The notes beneath the pieces were generated by a model, which saw only the letters and a list, made by a program, of their open reading frames with translations, was not told the origin of the DNA and made no database searches. Positions 51,401-62,251 of a stretch of 64,000 bases of DNA are shown piece after piece. The DNA is from Paramacrobiotus metropolitanus. Lineage: Eukaryota > Tardigrada > Eutardigrada > Parachela > Macrobiotidae. The stretch's first letter is position 1. The number at the start of each line of letters is the position of its first letter. The position numbers were made by a program, and so were the translations under genes. The stretch spans positions 1 to 64,000 of the forward strand of contig NW_026570372.1 in assembly GCF_019649055.1 (NCBI RefSeq), given 5' to 3'.

Positions 51401-51699
51401 ATTGAACGAGGTATGATTATTGGATACAGCACTATCAAAAGGTCAAAACGAACGCAATCGCGGTGACGCACATAAAAACGTTGTGCAGTCCCATAGCGCA
51501 GGCCGTAATAAGCATAACCACATGCGCCATTCTTGCAGCAACATGTTTCCCCTGTGATACCGACATTTCCCGGGCCCGGGAAATAGACTGCTCCGCTTTG
51601 TGCACCAGTACAAGGGAAATAATTCAGTAAAAGAATAGTAATTATTAAAAACAGAGCTCTGTAACTGCATAGAAAAGGTCTCTCTTTGTCAGGCATCAT
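48453..51699 (-). CDS. Carboxylesterase-fold protein lacking the catalytic serine (cholinesterase-like adhesion type), 10 exons
   Basis: Exons, 5' to 3': 51472-51699, 51155-51395, 50976-51065, 50109-50306, 49825-50036, 49524-49637, 49236-49457, 49042-49153, 48760-48883 and 48453-48699. All join in phase to 595 residues, the normal size of the family. A signal peptide (LFLIITILLLNYFPCTGAQ) starts it. Family landmarks are SEDCLFLDIYVP, VLIYIHGG, IVVVINYRVGAFGFL, QQGNYGLGD and FGGNASAMTVMGEGAGAA. The nucleophile elbow is normally GESAG. Here it is GEGAG, with GGC at 50170-50172 giving Gly232. The acidic and His positions are also not recognisable. Such dead relatives (neuroligin, gliotactin, glutactin, neurotactin) act in adhesion. 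The C-terminus (YMVSVLLAIKLL) is hydrophobic and may be a GPI-anchor signal or membrane helix. The exact subfamily is unclear. Confidence 0.88.
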
Positions 51700-53385
51700 C
51701 GCGTAAGGCCAAAATACCGACTGATAGTAAATATTGAAAGATTCAGTTTTTCGGTTGATTCACTGGCTTTCGCGTTCTTTTAACTGATAGAGTGCTATCT
51801 ATTGCCTTGCTACGGGGGTTTGGTCCGATTTTGCGAGATATTTAAACAGCGCACCCAAGGTTATCAGAGATAAATGGCGCGCTTATCAGACAGGATGGCC
51901 CCGTTGATAAGAGGACACAAACAGGTACGAGTACAATACATGTTTGCATTTTGCACAGCGTTTCGTCTTTTCCGCTACAAGCAGGGGAGAGGGAGGTGAC
52001 ATGTCAGGAGTTTTTGAGAAGCTATACCGATCTGCAACATTTGCAACGTCTTTAACTCTTTATATAGCATTCAGTGTACTTACTACTGAAATTTTTTTGT
52101 TGCGAATAATTATACGAGCGCAACAATATGCAATCTAATCTTGCAAAAATGACGAAAGAACCTACGGTTGCTGCATGATATGACCTTATCGTTCATGTTA
52201 GCGACTGAGATGGCCAATGCACAAAGTAAATATCGGAGTCGGAGGTCAATGTTTGCTTTATAGTGCCTTTATTAACAATTGTGGTGATGTTATACATATA
52301 TAACATGTTATATATGTCCTGTTTCCCCTTTTTACAATATAACTGGAGAAACCTACTTATAAAGTATGGTTGCAGTTATTTGCCATACATAGTGTTCTTG
52401 GATTTTTCCTGTGGTGAAAAAGTACTTACTACAATTAAGTATAATTTAAAAGCATAAAGCAATCCAAAAAGTTCCGTACTGACGTACGGGGCCCAAAATA
52501 CTGTAACTGCAGTCGATTCTATTGTTCTGCAAATCTGCAAAAGTAACTGAGTTATTGACTATTGCTCAAATGTATCTACCGAAGTACGAGTCGTATTTGA
52601 CCATTCTAACAAAAGATGTTTGTCAGAAAGAATTTTTCTCATTTTTGCCTTGGTGTATTAATTGTTGCCTGGTAAATACTGCTAGTAGGGATGATATAGG
52701 ATGGCGTTTATTAGAAACTTTGCATGTACAGAGGTGCTCGAATGTGAACCTGACAGGAATATATAAAGGTGGCAAAAGTTTTAGAAATAATATTCCGTAA
52801 GGGATTTTACTCTTTTACAGTAAACTTCGATACGATGCTAAATCAATAATTTCTGGTACCGCTTTTACTGCAACATTTTTCAGATGTGAGAAAGAGTAAT
52901 CCAATAAATCGTACAAGACACAGAACGTGACCGGCAACGCGATCCATTAACAAGTCAGACATATCCAAAATAACACCGGGACATGTCGCGCCTTACATAA
53001 CGGAGCAATGTACCGCGGAAAAAGCTTATGTTAATAGAAAATAAGCACAGATTACACAGCATATATTTCGTTAAGCAACGCAGAAATAGTTCCGGTAAAA
53101 TGTCGTAATCAAGAGCATAACATGAACAATCCTGATAATTCAATTCTGCCAGACGTCGTTATGGAATCCATTTTTAGCCAATGCATTTCATTCATGATGA
53201 TCGGCCTGAACACTCTGCAACGTAGAGATCTTGAGGGAACCGTTACACAAGTGCGGAATACTAATTTATTATCATTGCTTCAAAGTAATAATTAATAAAG
53301 TAGTTTTTTTTAATTTATGGAACGTTTTAACATTTAGTCAATAAGCTCCTTAAGTTATAAAAAAGATTGCCAACTTACAGTGAAC
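51700..53385. other. Intergenic, no gene recognised
   Basis: Upstream flank of the esterase-like gene and 3' flank of the next minus-strand gene. Short frames only. No TATA box stands out immediately upstream of 51699. Confidence 0.5.
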
Positions 53386-56300
53386 TCATTTGTAAATAAT
53401 GCGTTTCATTTCAACCAGCTCGAGTTCTGCTACCACCCGGTCGGTCATTTCTTGTGACCGCTGCAAATATGGCCGTTGAGCTGATGCAGCTGCGGCATTG
53501 TTATCAGGCTCCTACAAGTTAGTTTAACTTGTTATTAATAATTCTCGACACATAAATTCACGCAATACTATGTAGTCAGTTCCAGAATTAAGTTTAGTTT
53601 ATTAGTGAAATTGTGCGTCAACGGCAGACAAATTAGATTTTCGGTAACGATGCACGTACAAACTCGTGAAGCACAGTCATGTCAGTTAAAACAAAAACCG
53701 GGTGGTAGCAATCGAGTTCTAAAGGGGCAATTATTAAAAATTATAGTCGGTCCGGTAATATATTTAGTAAATAACGTTAAAGTGTTTAATTAAAACCAAG
53801 TGTTAACTTGATAACCGCTTTTAACGCGGTCGATCCAAAATGCTTGTGAAATGAAGTAATACTCGTTATTTTGTCAGCATCGCAGTGTGCTTTTCTTATT
53901 ACTTATAAAAATGTAGCCGGCAACTTACCGTTCGCGATTTTGGCTTGGGAGTTTTGCTCTTCTTCTCCTCCTTCTTGGCTTTCCTTTCGAATTTCTCCTT
54001 CATTTTACGGGCTTTACACGCGGCAACCTCAATGTCCTGGTCGTTTTGTTTCTGTTCTGCGTTGGATAATAATTCTTCCTGCAACGTACGCCAATTACTA
54101 TCTATGCATTATTATATCAGCTTTACCACTCTGAATAATTTACAATGGTACAATATTTTATAAACCTTGTTCATATAAACTATAAATAAAAAGTACATAA
54201 TTGTGCACGTGAATTTATTTAGCCACAATTTTTTCATAGCTAAAGAATATGCATATACTTAATCTGTAATTTTGACTGTGACCAAATTATAAGATATTGA
54301 ATGTTCGATTCGATGTGAGACAAACCGGTTTTTCCCATTTGGCGTTGACTCCCGATACTGCACTGCGGTTTTTGAGCTCCTTCAGTTCATCCTGCAGGAA
54401 AGAAATAAACGAACGTCAAACTTGGTTACATAGATTGAAAACTTGAAATTATAATAATTTTCATCCTAATAATTTTTAAATTTTTAAACCGTGCCTTCTC
54501 TTCGTGCTGGTTATCGTTGTTTACTAGTCCCTGTTCGAAACGGTTTTTTGTTCCCTTAATGTTGGCTTGCTTTACGATATCCAGACCGAGGTCACTCTGA
54601 ACGGCGCCTAAATGGCAAAAAGTAATGATAAGAATATTATGGTTTGTATTAAACTACACATAAGGTAATATAACTGTGGCTACAATACATGCACGTGCGG
54701 ACTCAGTAATTATAATCGTGTTGTGCCTATCATGAACTCGCCTCTGATAACGTCCGAAGCTGTCGCTTCCGGCTCATTTTCAGCCGCAACTGCAAAAAAT
54801 ACGACAAAGATAGACAACTCACTACGTACATACATGCAAATCGATGAACCGTCGTTCAATCTGTTCAGTACCTGCAAGTTCTTTGAACAACGGTACGGTT
54901 TAATTTTTAAAAAAAACGGCTGTTTATTTCTCCAACGAAGTCAAGGTCAAAATCATTCGACGCATTAAATATGCATAACTTAATTCATCTGTATAGAAGA
55001 AAATTTATCGTAAACGTATTAGTTAATCAAATTACAATACGGGTAGTAGGAGCTATAGTAATTTACTAATTCGCTAATTTTAAACTGGTTTATTTAACCT
55101 AGCCAAGCCTAAATCCTTACCGCATTCTTGCGTAGCAGCCGTGGCTTCTTTGACCTCACGCTTAAACTCTTCTGCATCATAACCTTTTTTGATCTGCTGT
55201 CTGGCTTGATTATCTTGCTGAAAGGCAGCTTTCTAGGGAAGAAAACAAACGCCATATCATTTTGCCATTAGTTGTGTACAGTATATACCGATGAGCGCTC
55301 TCAACTGCCATAAATGCTCAACATAACTTGGGTTTGATCGTCATCAGCTGTCGCCTGACGACATTACAGTTCACAGTACCCAGAACTGTATACTAGTTTA
55401 CATGATACACTGATGCACAGAACGTACAATGGCGGAAAGGCTGACGCCAACATCTATCTTTTTGGCTTTGACCCGCTCCGATTCGGATTCGGAATCAGAA
55501 TAGTCGGACTCGTCAGATGATGCTTCCGATGATTCATCTGAATCTCGTTGTTTACGCGTGTTTGTTGTCGTGTGCAACGGTTTAGGGGGAGCGGCGGCGG
55601 CTGCAGGCGGTTCTTCCTTTACCGGCTACAAATCAGCATTGTGTATATTATCATAATGCTTTAGCGCATTCACGGAGCTTTTTACGGAAATCATCTATGA
55701 CGTAACGGTAAAAAAATGTTTTTTAGTATACAAAAATTATATGTGCTTCTGAATGTAATTAAGTAGCTTGCAATCAAAGTCGTCTAACAGTTTTGGTTTC
55801 CAAAGCCAGCTCTATATAATGGATTTACAAGGCTGAGTACAGTGGTCGTGTAATTTTTTAAAGGAATCACTAGAAAACCATTACAATTTATTAATTTATT
55901 ATCAAAATTCAGTTAATTACCTATGTCGGTCACATTCGGCGGTTTTAACATAGAAATGTTTGCTTATACTTCACCTACACAACAGACATGAATCTTCCCT
56001 AAATTAACATGATTATTACGAATTATAATATCTCCAACAAACCCTTTGGCCCTAAGCTAGTGTTAAAACTGGGGCGTAAATAACAGGCCGACAGTAGAAA
56101 TTCAGATAATAAAAAAATTCAGAAGCGTCACGAAAACTTTTTATCCGTGATACGAGCTGTCAAGAAATCCATGAGGAAATGGAAACGTCCGGGCCATTTC
56201 GAGACGCGCGCTATAATATGCATGCTTATTGCTCATACGGTCCAACTCAAATAAGCTTCCGTGAGCGTAAACAATGACACAACCCTCGACTGTGCTATAA

Positions 56301-57158
56301 TTGCTCCAAAATAACTTTTCGGTAGACGGAAAACGCTAAAAGCCGTTCTTATATCAAAATGTTGTACATTTTTTACGTTTGATGTACTCTGTACTTGAAG
56401 GACTGCGTAGTGCACGCATTGATATGCCAGCAGGAATAACAACATTGTGCAAAATATTGTCTTTAAGCAACAACAGAACTAACAGTTTTCGTATTATTTT
56501 TATATAAAAGATGTCATTTTTAGAATAACAAATTACAACAATAACGATATTTGGGAAATCCTTTTACTTAATTTTTCCTTTATCTGGCTGAGATGGAAAT
56601 GTGTCGGATGCCCCCGTTGCCCCGCCACTATACTACAAGTTTCATATTTTTTCCAGTTATGTTCGTGTATAGTGCCTGAAAAGTCGACAACTAAGAACAC
56701 TTAAAAGTTTCTGGGGCCGGAAAATTCGAAAAATATCTAAGAAAGGATGATTCAAATACCTCAAGCAGAACACGATTTGTACATACGACTAACCACAGGA
56801 ATTCTCAATTATTACAAAATTAATCAGTATCTTTCTACAAAAGTTGTATCAGTTTTTGTTACGTTCGTTTCCTGAATTGGCTTATGAATTTTCCTTACTG
56901 TACCTCTTTTGCTGCCGGTGCGCCTTTTCCCGCTGTAGCAGGCGCTGCTGCGGCAGTTTTGGCTTTGGGATCAGCAGCGGGGGCATTCTCCTTCTTCTCC
57001 CCATTGGCAGCCGCAGTTTTAGACGCCGGCTCGGGTTTCGCCGGTTCCGCCTTAGCGGCAGTAGCGGGCGGAGCAGCCCCGCCCCATGCTGCCTTGGCGG
57101 CAGCCACGTTCTTGGCTCCCACGGGAGAGACAAACGGTTTCTTTCCCTTATCCGCCAT
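53386..57158 (-). CDS. Unrecognised Ala/Pro/Lys-rich then charged 321-residue protein, 7 exons
   Basis: Exons, 5' to 3': 56904-57158, 55452-55625, 55121-55232, 54525-54607, 54326-54391, 53929-54078 and 53386-53511, all in phase. The start is at MADKGKKPF (57158); an ATG six codons upstream is less likely. Layout: residues 1-85 are rich in Ala, Pro and Lys. Residues 86-143 include PPAAAAAPP and an acidic Ser stretch (DESDYSDSESESE) of casein-kinase-2 type. Residues from about 144 are charged and helix-prone. One block (VKQANIKGTKNRFEQGL) recalls the short K..FE.G helices of some actin- or LIM-associated proteins, and KAKWEKP-like and KKEEKKSKTPKPKSR segments follow. No catalytic domain or membrane segment. 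Consistent splice phase makes the gene credible; function is unknown. Confidence 0.8.
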
Positions 57159-58549
57159 GATTATACACGGGAACACACGACAAATCTATTTTCCAACTGA
57201 CACTATCACAGTGACCTTTTTGTACAATGCGCTTTAAGAAGATAAACACACACACACACGAATCAACTAATAAGAACAAACAAGAAAAATGGACGTGTTT
57301 ATGCCAAAACAAGTGGAAAGAAGTTCCATGCACGATGTGGGAGGAAAAGCTGTCGAGTGAAAGAGAGAGAGACTACTGGCAAACACACCAAGTGATCGTA
57401 AAAGAATCGTTTGGGTAAATTTCGCTTCCACATCCGCCTTTTCTCGATAGCCGTGTTCGCTGTGTGAGCAGTATACGTTGTACCGTCAACACATACACAG
57501 AAAATACGAGGCATGCGCGCTCCAGAAGAGGGGAAGTACACTTTTGTATAATATTATCATCACGGATCAGCGGAAAAACTTCTCTTACGAGTCAAAGTTA
57601 TATTTTTAAAGTTTGTCTAAATTTAGCAACGCATTTCTCTGGGTGCTGCGCAGTTGGTGTTTGTATGCATTGCCATTCGTACGGTATTATGCATGTGCCG
57701 TTATACTAAGGCAATGGTAATGGGCCCGGCACATAAAGTGATGTGTTCTGGCTGACTGGAATGTTCTTGAATTTCTGCTTGAAAGATTTATCATCCATTG
57801 CGCACAGCAAAACGAAACTGCCGGTTTTTGGTTTCTGCCGGCGTGAATTTCTTACTGGATTACTGAGCCGATTAAGCAGTTCAAAGTTGGTCACTATTTA
57901 CGAATTTCGATTTACCATTTAATTGTGCTCGGCTAGTATTCTGCCACACAGGTACAGTATGGTTTCGCTGTAAATTATGCACGTAATATTGGGTAATTCA
58001 TAGCATTACAATAAATAAACAAAACTTTTAGGTGATACCAGCCGCTGATTTTTGTGCCAACCGATAATTTTGGAAAATTTGTTCTTTAGTTTTATTTTGC
58101 GTGCATTGTTTTGTGATTCGTCCTAATAAATCAGCTTTTATTCAGTAACTTTTTTTACCGGAATTATCTGCTGGATTTAAGCAGTTGATCGAACTGCAAC
58201 AAACTTCGCTATAGTAGTATTGCATGCCAGCAGTGCAAAGTACAATAATTTATGAGCAGTAACACGGCAAACCGATTTTATCATCTGGGCATTCTGACGC
58301 GTTCTGAGTAATTTTGATTTGCTTAAATGAGAGTAAAAGAGCAATCACACTGATCTTTTAAAAGGCACTCCAGATTGGCGGAAAGGAACAAAAAACCGAC
58401 AGAAAAGATCACAATTTCTTTGGATTGGCAAAAATGTCAACGCTGCATCGTGCTTGAATCCGTACCGGTCAACATGGCGCTCGCAAAAATTTATGCGCCG
58501 ATAAAAACCTATATTAATAAATCAAACTGCAGCCTGAATTGAGCTTCCG
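57159..58549. other. Promoter-side flank of the Ala/Lys-rich gene and 3' flank of fringe
   Basis: Contains a (CA)n tract at about 57246-57258 and a TGACCTTT octamer at 57212-57219, 54 bases upstream of the start codon. No coding exon recognised. Confidence 0.5.
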
Positions 58550-61500
58550 CTAATTCAACCCTTTAATTTGTTTATCTATCACTGAATTATTGCAAAATTT
58601 GTAGTGATTACAATTGAAAAAATCCACAAACCTTGTGGGATCGGTGTTCTTTGGCAGGAGAACGTCCGGTGGAAGAGAGACGGTGTTTTCGTAACTCCGA
58701 TATTTTGTATAGCTAAGAGTAACCTTAAAAAAATTAATGGAACCACATTAACACTTTGCATGTTCTCTTGCAGAGATCTTTCTTGTATTAGAAACTGGAC
58801 ATCCCAGTTATTTGTACAATGGAGTTTGCCTCACTTTCACGCCAAAGCACCACGTTACTACGTACTATAGCTAATTTTATTGTTAGTAATTTACAGTGGC
58901 TTACCGCTTCTCGAATATCTTGTGTGGACAGCGTCGACAACTTCTCCAAATGGGAATGGAATTGCGGCATCTGCATCAGTGTAATGTTGTAATAACCTGA
59001 AAACCAACATCGCGTATACTGTTGCATGGTAAAACCAAAACTGGAAACACTTCGGTAATGAAATACAGAGTACTACAAATTCGAAAGCAAAAATCACCCA
59101 GGAAGGTAATCAAAATAAAATTATTAATGCATCGGAATTTAAACGCATCTTTGCAGATTTTCTCTGGTGTTATAATACCTATCTGCAAAATACTTCGATA
59201 AATAATAAAACTAAATATCGGAGCACAAGAACAAAAATATCAAAACAAAATACTGGCAAAATTAAAATACAAAGAGGGAACAAAATTTTGAGGAACAACT
59301 TTAAGTATTTTTACGGAAAGAATGTTCGTACAAAATCAGAAGAATGCAAGCTGGAAAAATTACCGGTAATATATCCAATAGCCACATCATCGGCTAAACC
59401 CGACATCTTCCGGCACAATGCCTCCAATCCTGCTCCTCCATACTGTTTGCTGATTTTTGATTTAATTCGGCGTACCGCAACGGAACTTAAACAGAAGCCA
59501 GCTCCACCGGTAGCGAAGCTGAATGTTATATACGGCGTTGTGGCCTACAATACGCAGAAATTAAAGGCGAAAGATCTATTTTGCATAACGATCTCGGGAG
59601 GTGTAAAAACAAGATCCGACCCGAAGGCATGATTTCGCGCGATCGTGCAGCGAGCAGAAACGGATACAGATTTCGAGCACCCAGCGGATCGCTTGGCGAT
59701 TGACCAAAAATGATTAATTCAAAATGGCCATAACTTTGTTCAGCCATTATGCGCCATTATGCGCGACAACAGCTTTGGTATCGAAAATCTTCCCAAATTT
59801 TTCTTCATCTTTTGAAGCTTTGGTTGGTATATCTCATGAACCAGATCCTGCAATAACAGGAGATTTGATCCAGAACCAGATCCTGGTAATATGGGATCTC
59901 GTTCTGGATAAAGTTTGCAAACCAAGGCGTCAAAAGATGAAGAAACATTTGGGAAGATTTTTGATACCAAAAAGTTGCCGCGTATGATAGCTGGAAAAAA
60001 GTTATAGCCATTTTGAATTAATCAGTTTTGGTCAATCGCCAAGCGATCCGCTGGGTGCTCGAAATCTGTATCCGTTTCTGCTCGCCGCACGATCGCGCGA
60101 AATCATGCCTTCGGATCGGGAGAGAGAAGGTAAGTAATTAATGTAAATTGGCCCCTGTGTATCTAATTCTACACACCTTTCTGGTGTTTACATAAAAAAG
60201 AAAAATTTGTATCGAAATGTACAATACAAAAAATTCCTTATAGTTGTATTTACCCGTCCCCATATAGGCAGCGGTAGCACAGATAAAGAATCTTTTAGTT
60301 TTGTTGGGCCTCTCGAGCTTTTTCCTATGTACAGCGGCACGCTGGAGTCCAGTTTTCGCAGGTGTTTTAGCAGATTAAAGATGTTTACGTAGTTGTCGTC
60401 ATCCACATGGCAAAACCACCTGCATCCGTACCCGTAATGTCATTTATTCTGATTAACTGCGAAGGTTTTATAATTGCAAAGTGCTCGTGAGAGTCTATTG
60501 ACGAAAAGACGTTAACATTTTTGAAATTAGACTCAAGTATTCGTTTAAAGAATACTAACTGTGAAGACTTCTTCTCGGCTAGGTACAGATCAAATTCCGC
60601 GGCCATTTTGCAGCACAGATCGGTTCTGAAAATACGGAATTTAAGCAGAGGATTTTATATTGTATACGGAAGTCAGCAAGGAATCGCAGCAGGAACAAAA
60701 GTAGATTTGATTACTTGTTATGGGAACTGGGACAGCTGGTCTTTACCATTCGTCCACCTAAAAACATGCACAAAAGCTTATAATTTTACTAAATGACAAA
60801 TTACATTTTCTCAAAACTGGTCACATGCAGCAAAGATATTGTTAACTCATATCGAAAAATTACCGCAAAATTACCCTCACAAAGATTTATGCATCAACCG
60901 ACAACATTAGCGGTACACATCGGAGGAAAAACCAGGTACCTATTGTGTCTACTTACTAAACGCAGCAAAATCGACTTACCAACGTTAATGTTGTGTAAAG
61001 AGTCCACCGCATCCGAAACAAGGGAAACCTTAAAGAATCCCGTATACCAGGTATATATATATATATTGTAGTCAATACACAAGTATTGATACTTGAAGTA
61101 AATGAAGTTACTGCACTTAATGTCAACCATATTCATACTGTACATAATACGATTATCTATATCTGTATTAGACTATATCTATATTAGAATCTTTGCTCTG
61201 GCGTGGAGTACTATGAGGCGCGAGATTTAAAATATGGCTTAAAAGCTTAAGTGCGAAAATCAACGGTAGAAACAGCGTGTAAAATCGCAACTCTGTTGAC
61301 GTGAATTACGGGACGTGTTTACTAGATTACAAAGCTATTGAAACAACAACAGCGTTCAGATTTTCACAATTCTTATTAACCGAATTAGGTGCGTGATTAT
61401 TATATTTGAATTGATCGGCAAATATTTTCGAAATACATAATCAAAATAATATCTATGCTCATGAGCATTTCCTTGTCATCGTTGCAAGATAAACAGAGCA

Positions 61501-61886
61501 AGCAGACTTTCAATGAATGTGCACTGCACCAACTGCATGTACACTATACCAGCTGCACTAACCTTGACCAGGCTCTCGTTGTTTTTCCCGCGGATGGATA
61601 GCGCCAGCGGAACCCACGTCTGCATCTGCCATTTAATCCGGTTGGCATGGTTGGCCGCCGTGGTCTTCACCGTTACATAGACGAAATTCCCCGGCCAGTC
61701 GGCGAAATCCCCGGGGCACTGGCCCACGGGAGCCAATCGCCTGGCCGCCGTCACCCGCTGCCCGAGCACTTCGTCCATGAAGAAGCCAAACTGTACCGGC
61801 CCGAAGAACTGCCATGGCACGGTGATGAAAAAAATAAACGCGATAATGCCTGCCACCAGCACCCGACCCACATATTTCCACCGCAT
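58550..61886 (-). CDS. fng: Fringe-type O-fucosylpeptide beta-1,3-N-acetylglucosaminyltransferase, 8 exons
   Basis: Exons, 5' to 3': 61563-61886, 60980-61028, 60715-60757, 60569-60625, 60254-60419, 59364-59544, 58905-58996 and 58550-58723, all in phase, giving 361 residues. A type II signal-anchor lies at residues 7-25. Landmarks follow the fringe family in order: VYVTVKTTAANHANR, SLVSDAVDSL, KTSCPSSHNKTDLCCKMAAEFD, WFCHVDDDNYVN (metal-binding DDD 164-166), LYIGKSS, FATGGAGFC, DDVAIGYIT, FHSHLEKL and VTLSY. Fringe adds GlcNAc to O-fucose on Notch EGF repeats in the Golgi and so tunes ligand choice. The C-terminal exon keeps the Cys pair (FNCNHYKFC). The 709-base intron 59545-60253 contains a foldback element. 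The stop is TAG. Confidence 0.96.
59616..60119. repeat. Foldback (inverted-repeat) element inside a fringe intron, 504 bases
   Basis: The left arm begins CCGACCCGAAGGCATGATTT (59616) and the right arm ends with its complement, CCTTCGGATCGG (60119). Matching continues inward: AGCACCCAGCGGATCGCTTG (about 59678) against CAAGCGATCCGCTGGGTGCT, and TCTTCCCAAATTTTTCTTC against GAAGAAACATTTGGGAAGA. The centre lies near 59868. The outer 100 bases of the arms are nearly identical, so this copy looks younger than the element at 20484. No gene inside. Confidence 0.9.
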
Positions 61887-62155
61887 AATTTATTATTCGG
61901 TAGCAGCAGTCAGCTCGCTGTTTTGCAGAAAAACAGAAAGGAAACCTGTTCAGCAGCGTGCGCTCATTCCAGACACTGGTGCAGCTACTGAATGTCGATC
62001 GATCGCTGCAGACGGATGTTGTACCGTCAGATAGCTGTTTGTATTTGCCATAATGGCCATTACGCAGCTGCACTGTATCTCTCTGTAGTGGTGTACGTTA
62101 AGTGTTAACTTTGAGCTCTGATTTGATTAGAATCAGCTGAAGGTGTTCAAATTTA
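61887..62155. other. Fringe upstream region
   Basis: Expected promoter and leader of the fringe gene on the minus strand. No TATA box recognised. CGATCGATCG at about 61997 is a short palindrome. Confidence 0.4.
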
Positions 62156-62251
62156 TCAGCTTGTCCCAGACAGGAAGCAGCCGCAATAGTACACCAGCGC
62201 CGTGATAGCTGTTGTTAAGGAATTGACCGTGACCGGGTACATGGCACCAAA
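62156..62251 (-). CDS. Possible last exon of a membrane protein
   Basis: A strong minus-strand acceptor (TTTTTGTGCAG) is followed by 31 codons to a TGA stop, encoding one hydrophobic helix (VNSLTTAITALVYYCGCFL) preceded by FGAMYP. The short terminal helix resembles the ends of chemoreceptor-type seven-helix proteins, but no preceding exons were identified in the 1.7 kb upstream. Confidence 0.25.
   Translation of the reverse strand, partial: FGAMYPVTVNSLTTAITALVYYCGCFLSGTS

Noticed and set aside
56844-57237. Plus-strand Ser/Arg/Ala-rich open frames
   Set aside because: They are the antisense of the Ala/Lys-rich first exon, which is supported by splice signals and phase on the minus strand.
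59724-60011. Open frames on both strands within the fringe intron
   Set aside because: They lie inside the inverted-repeat element, so the two strands give near-identical frames; no domain.
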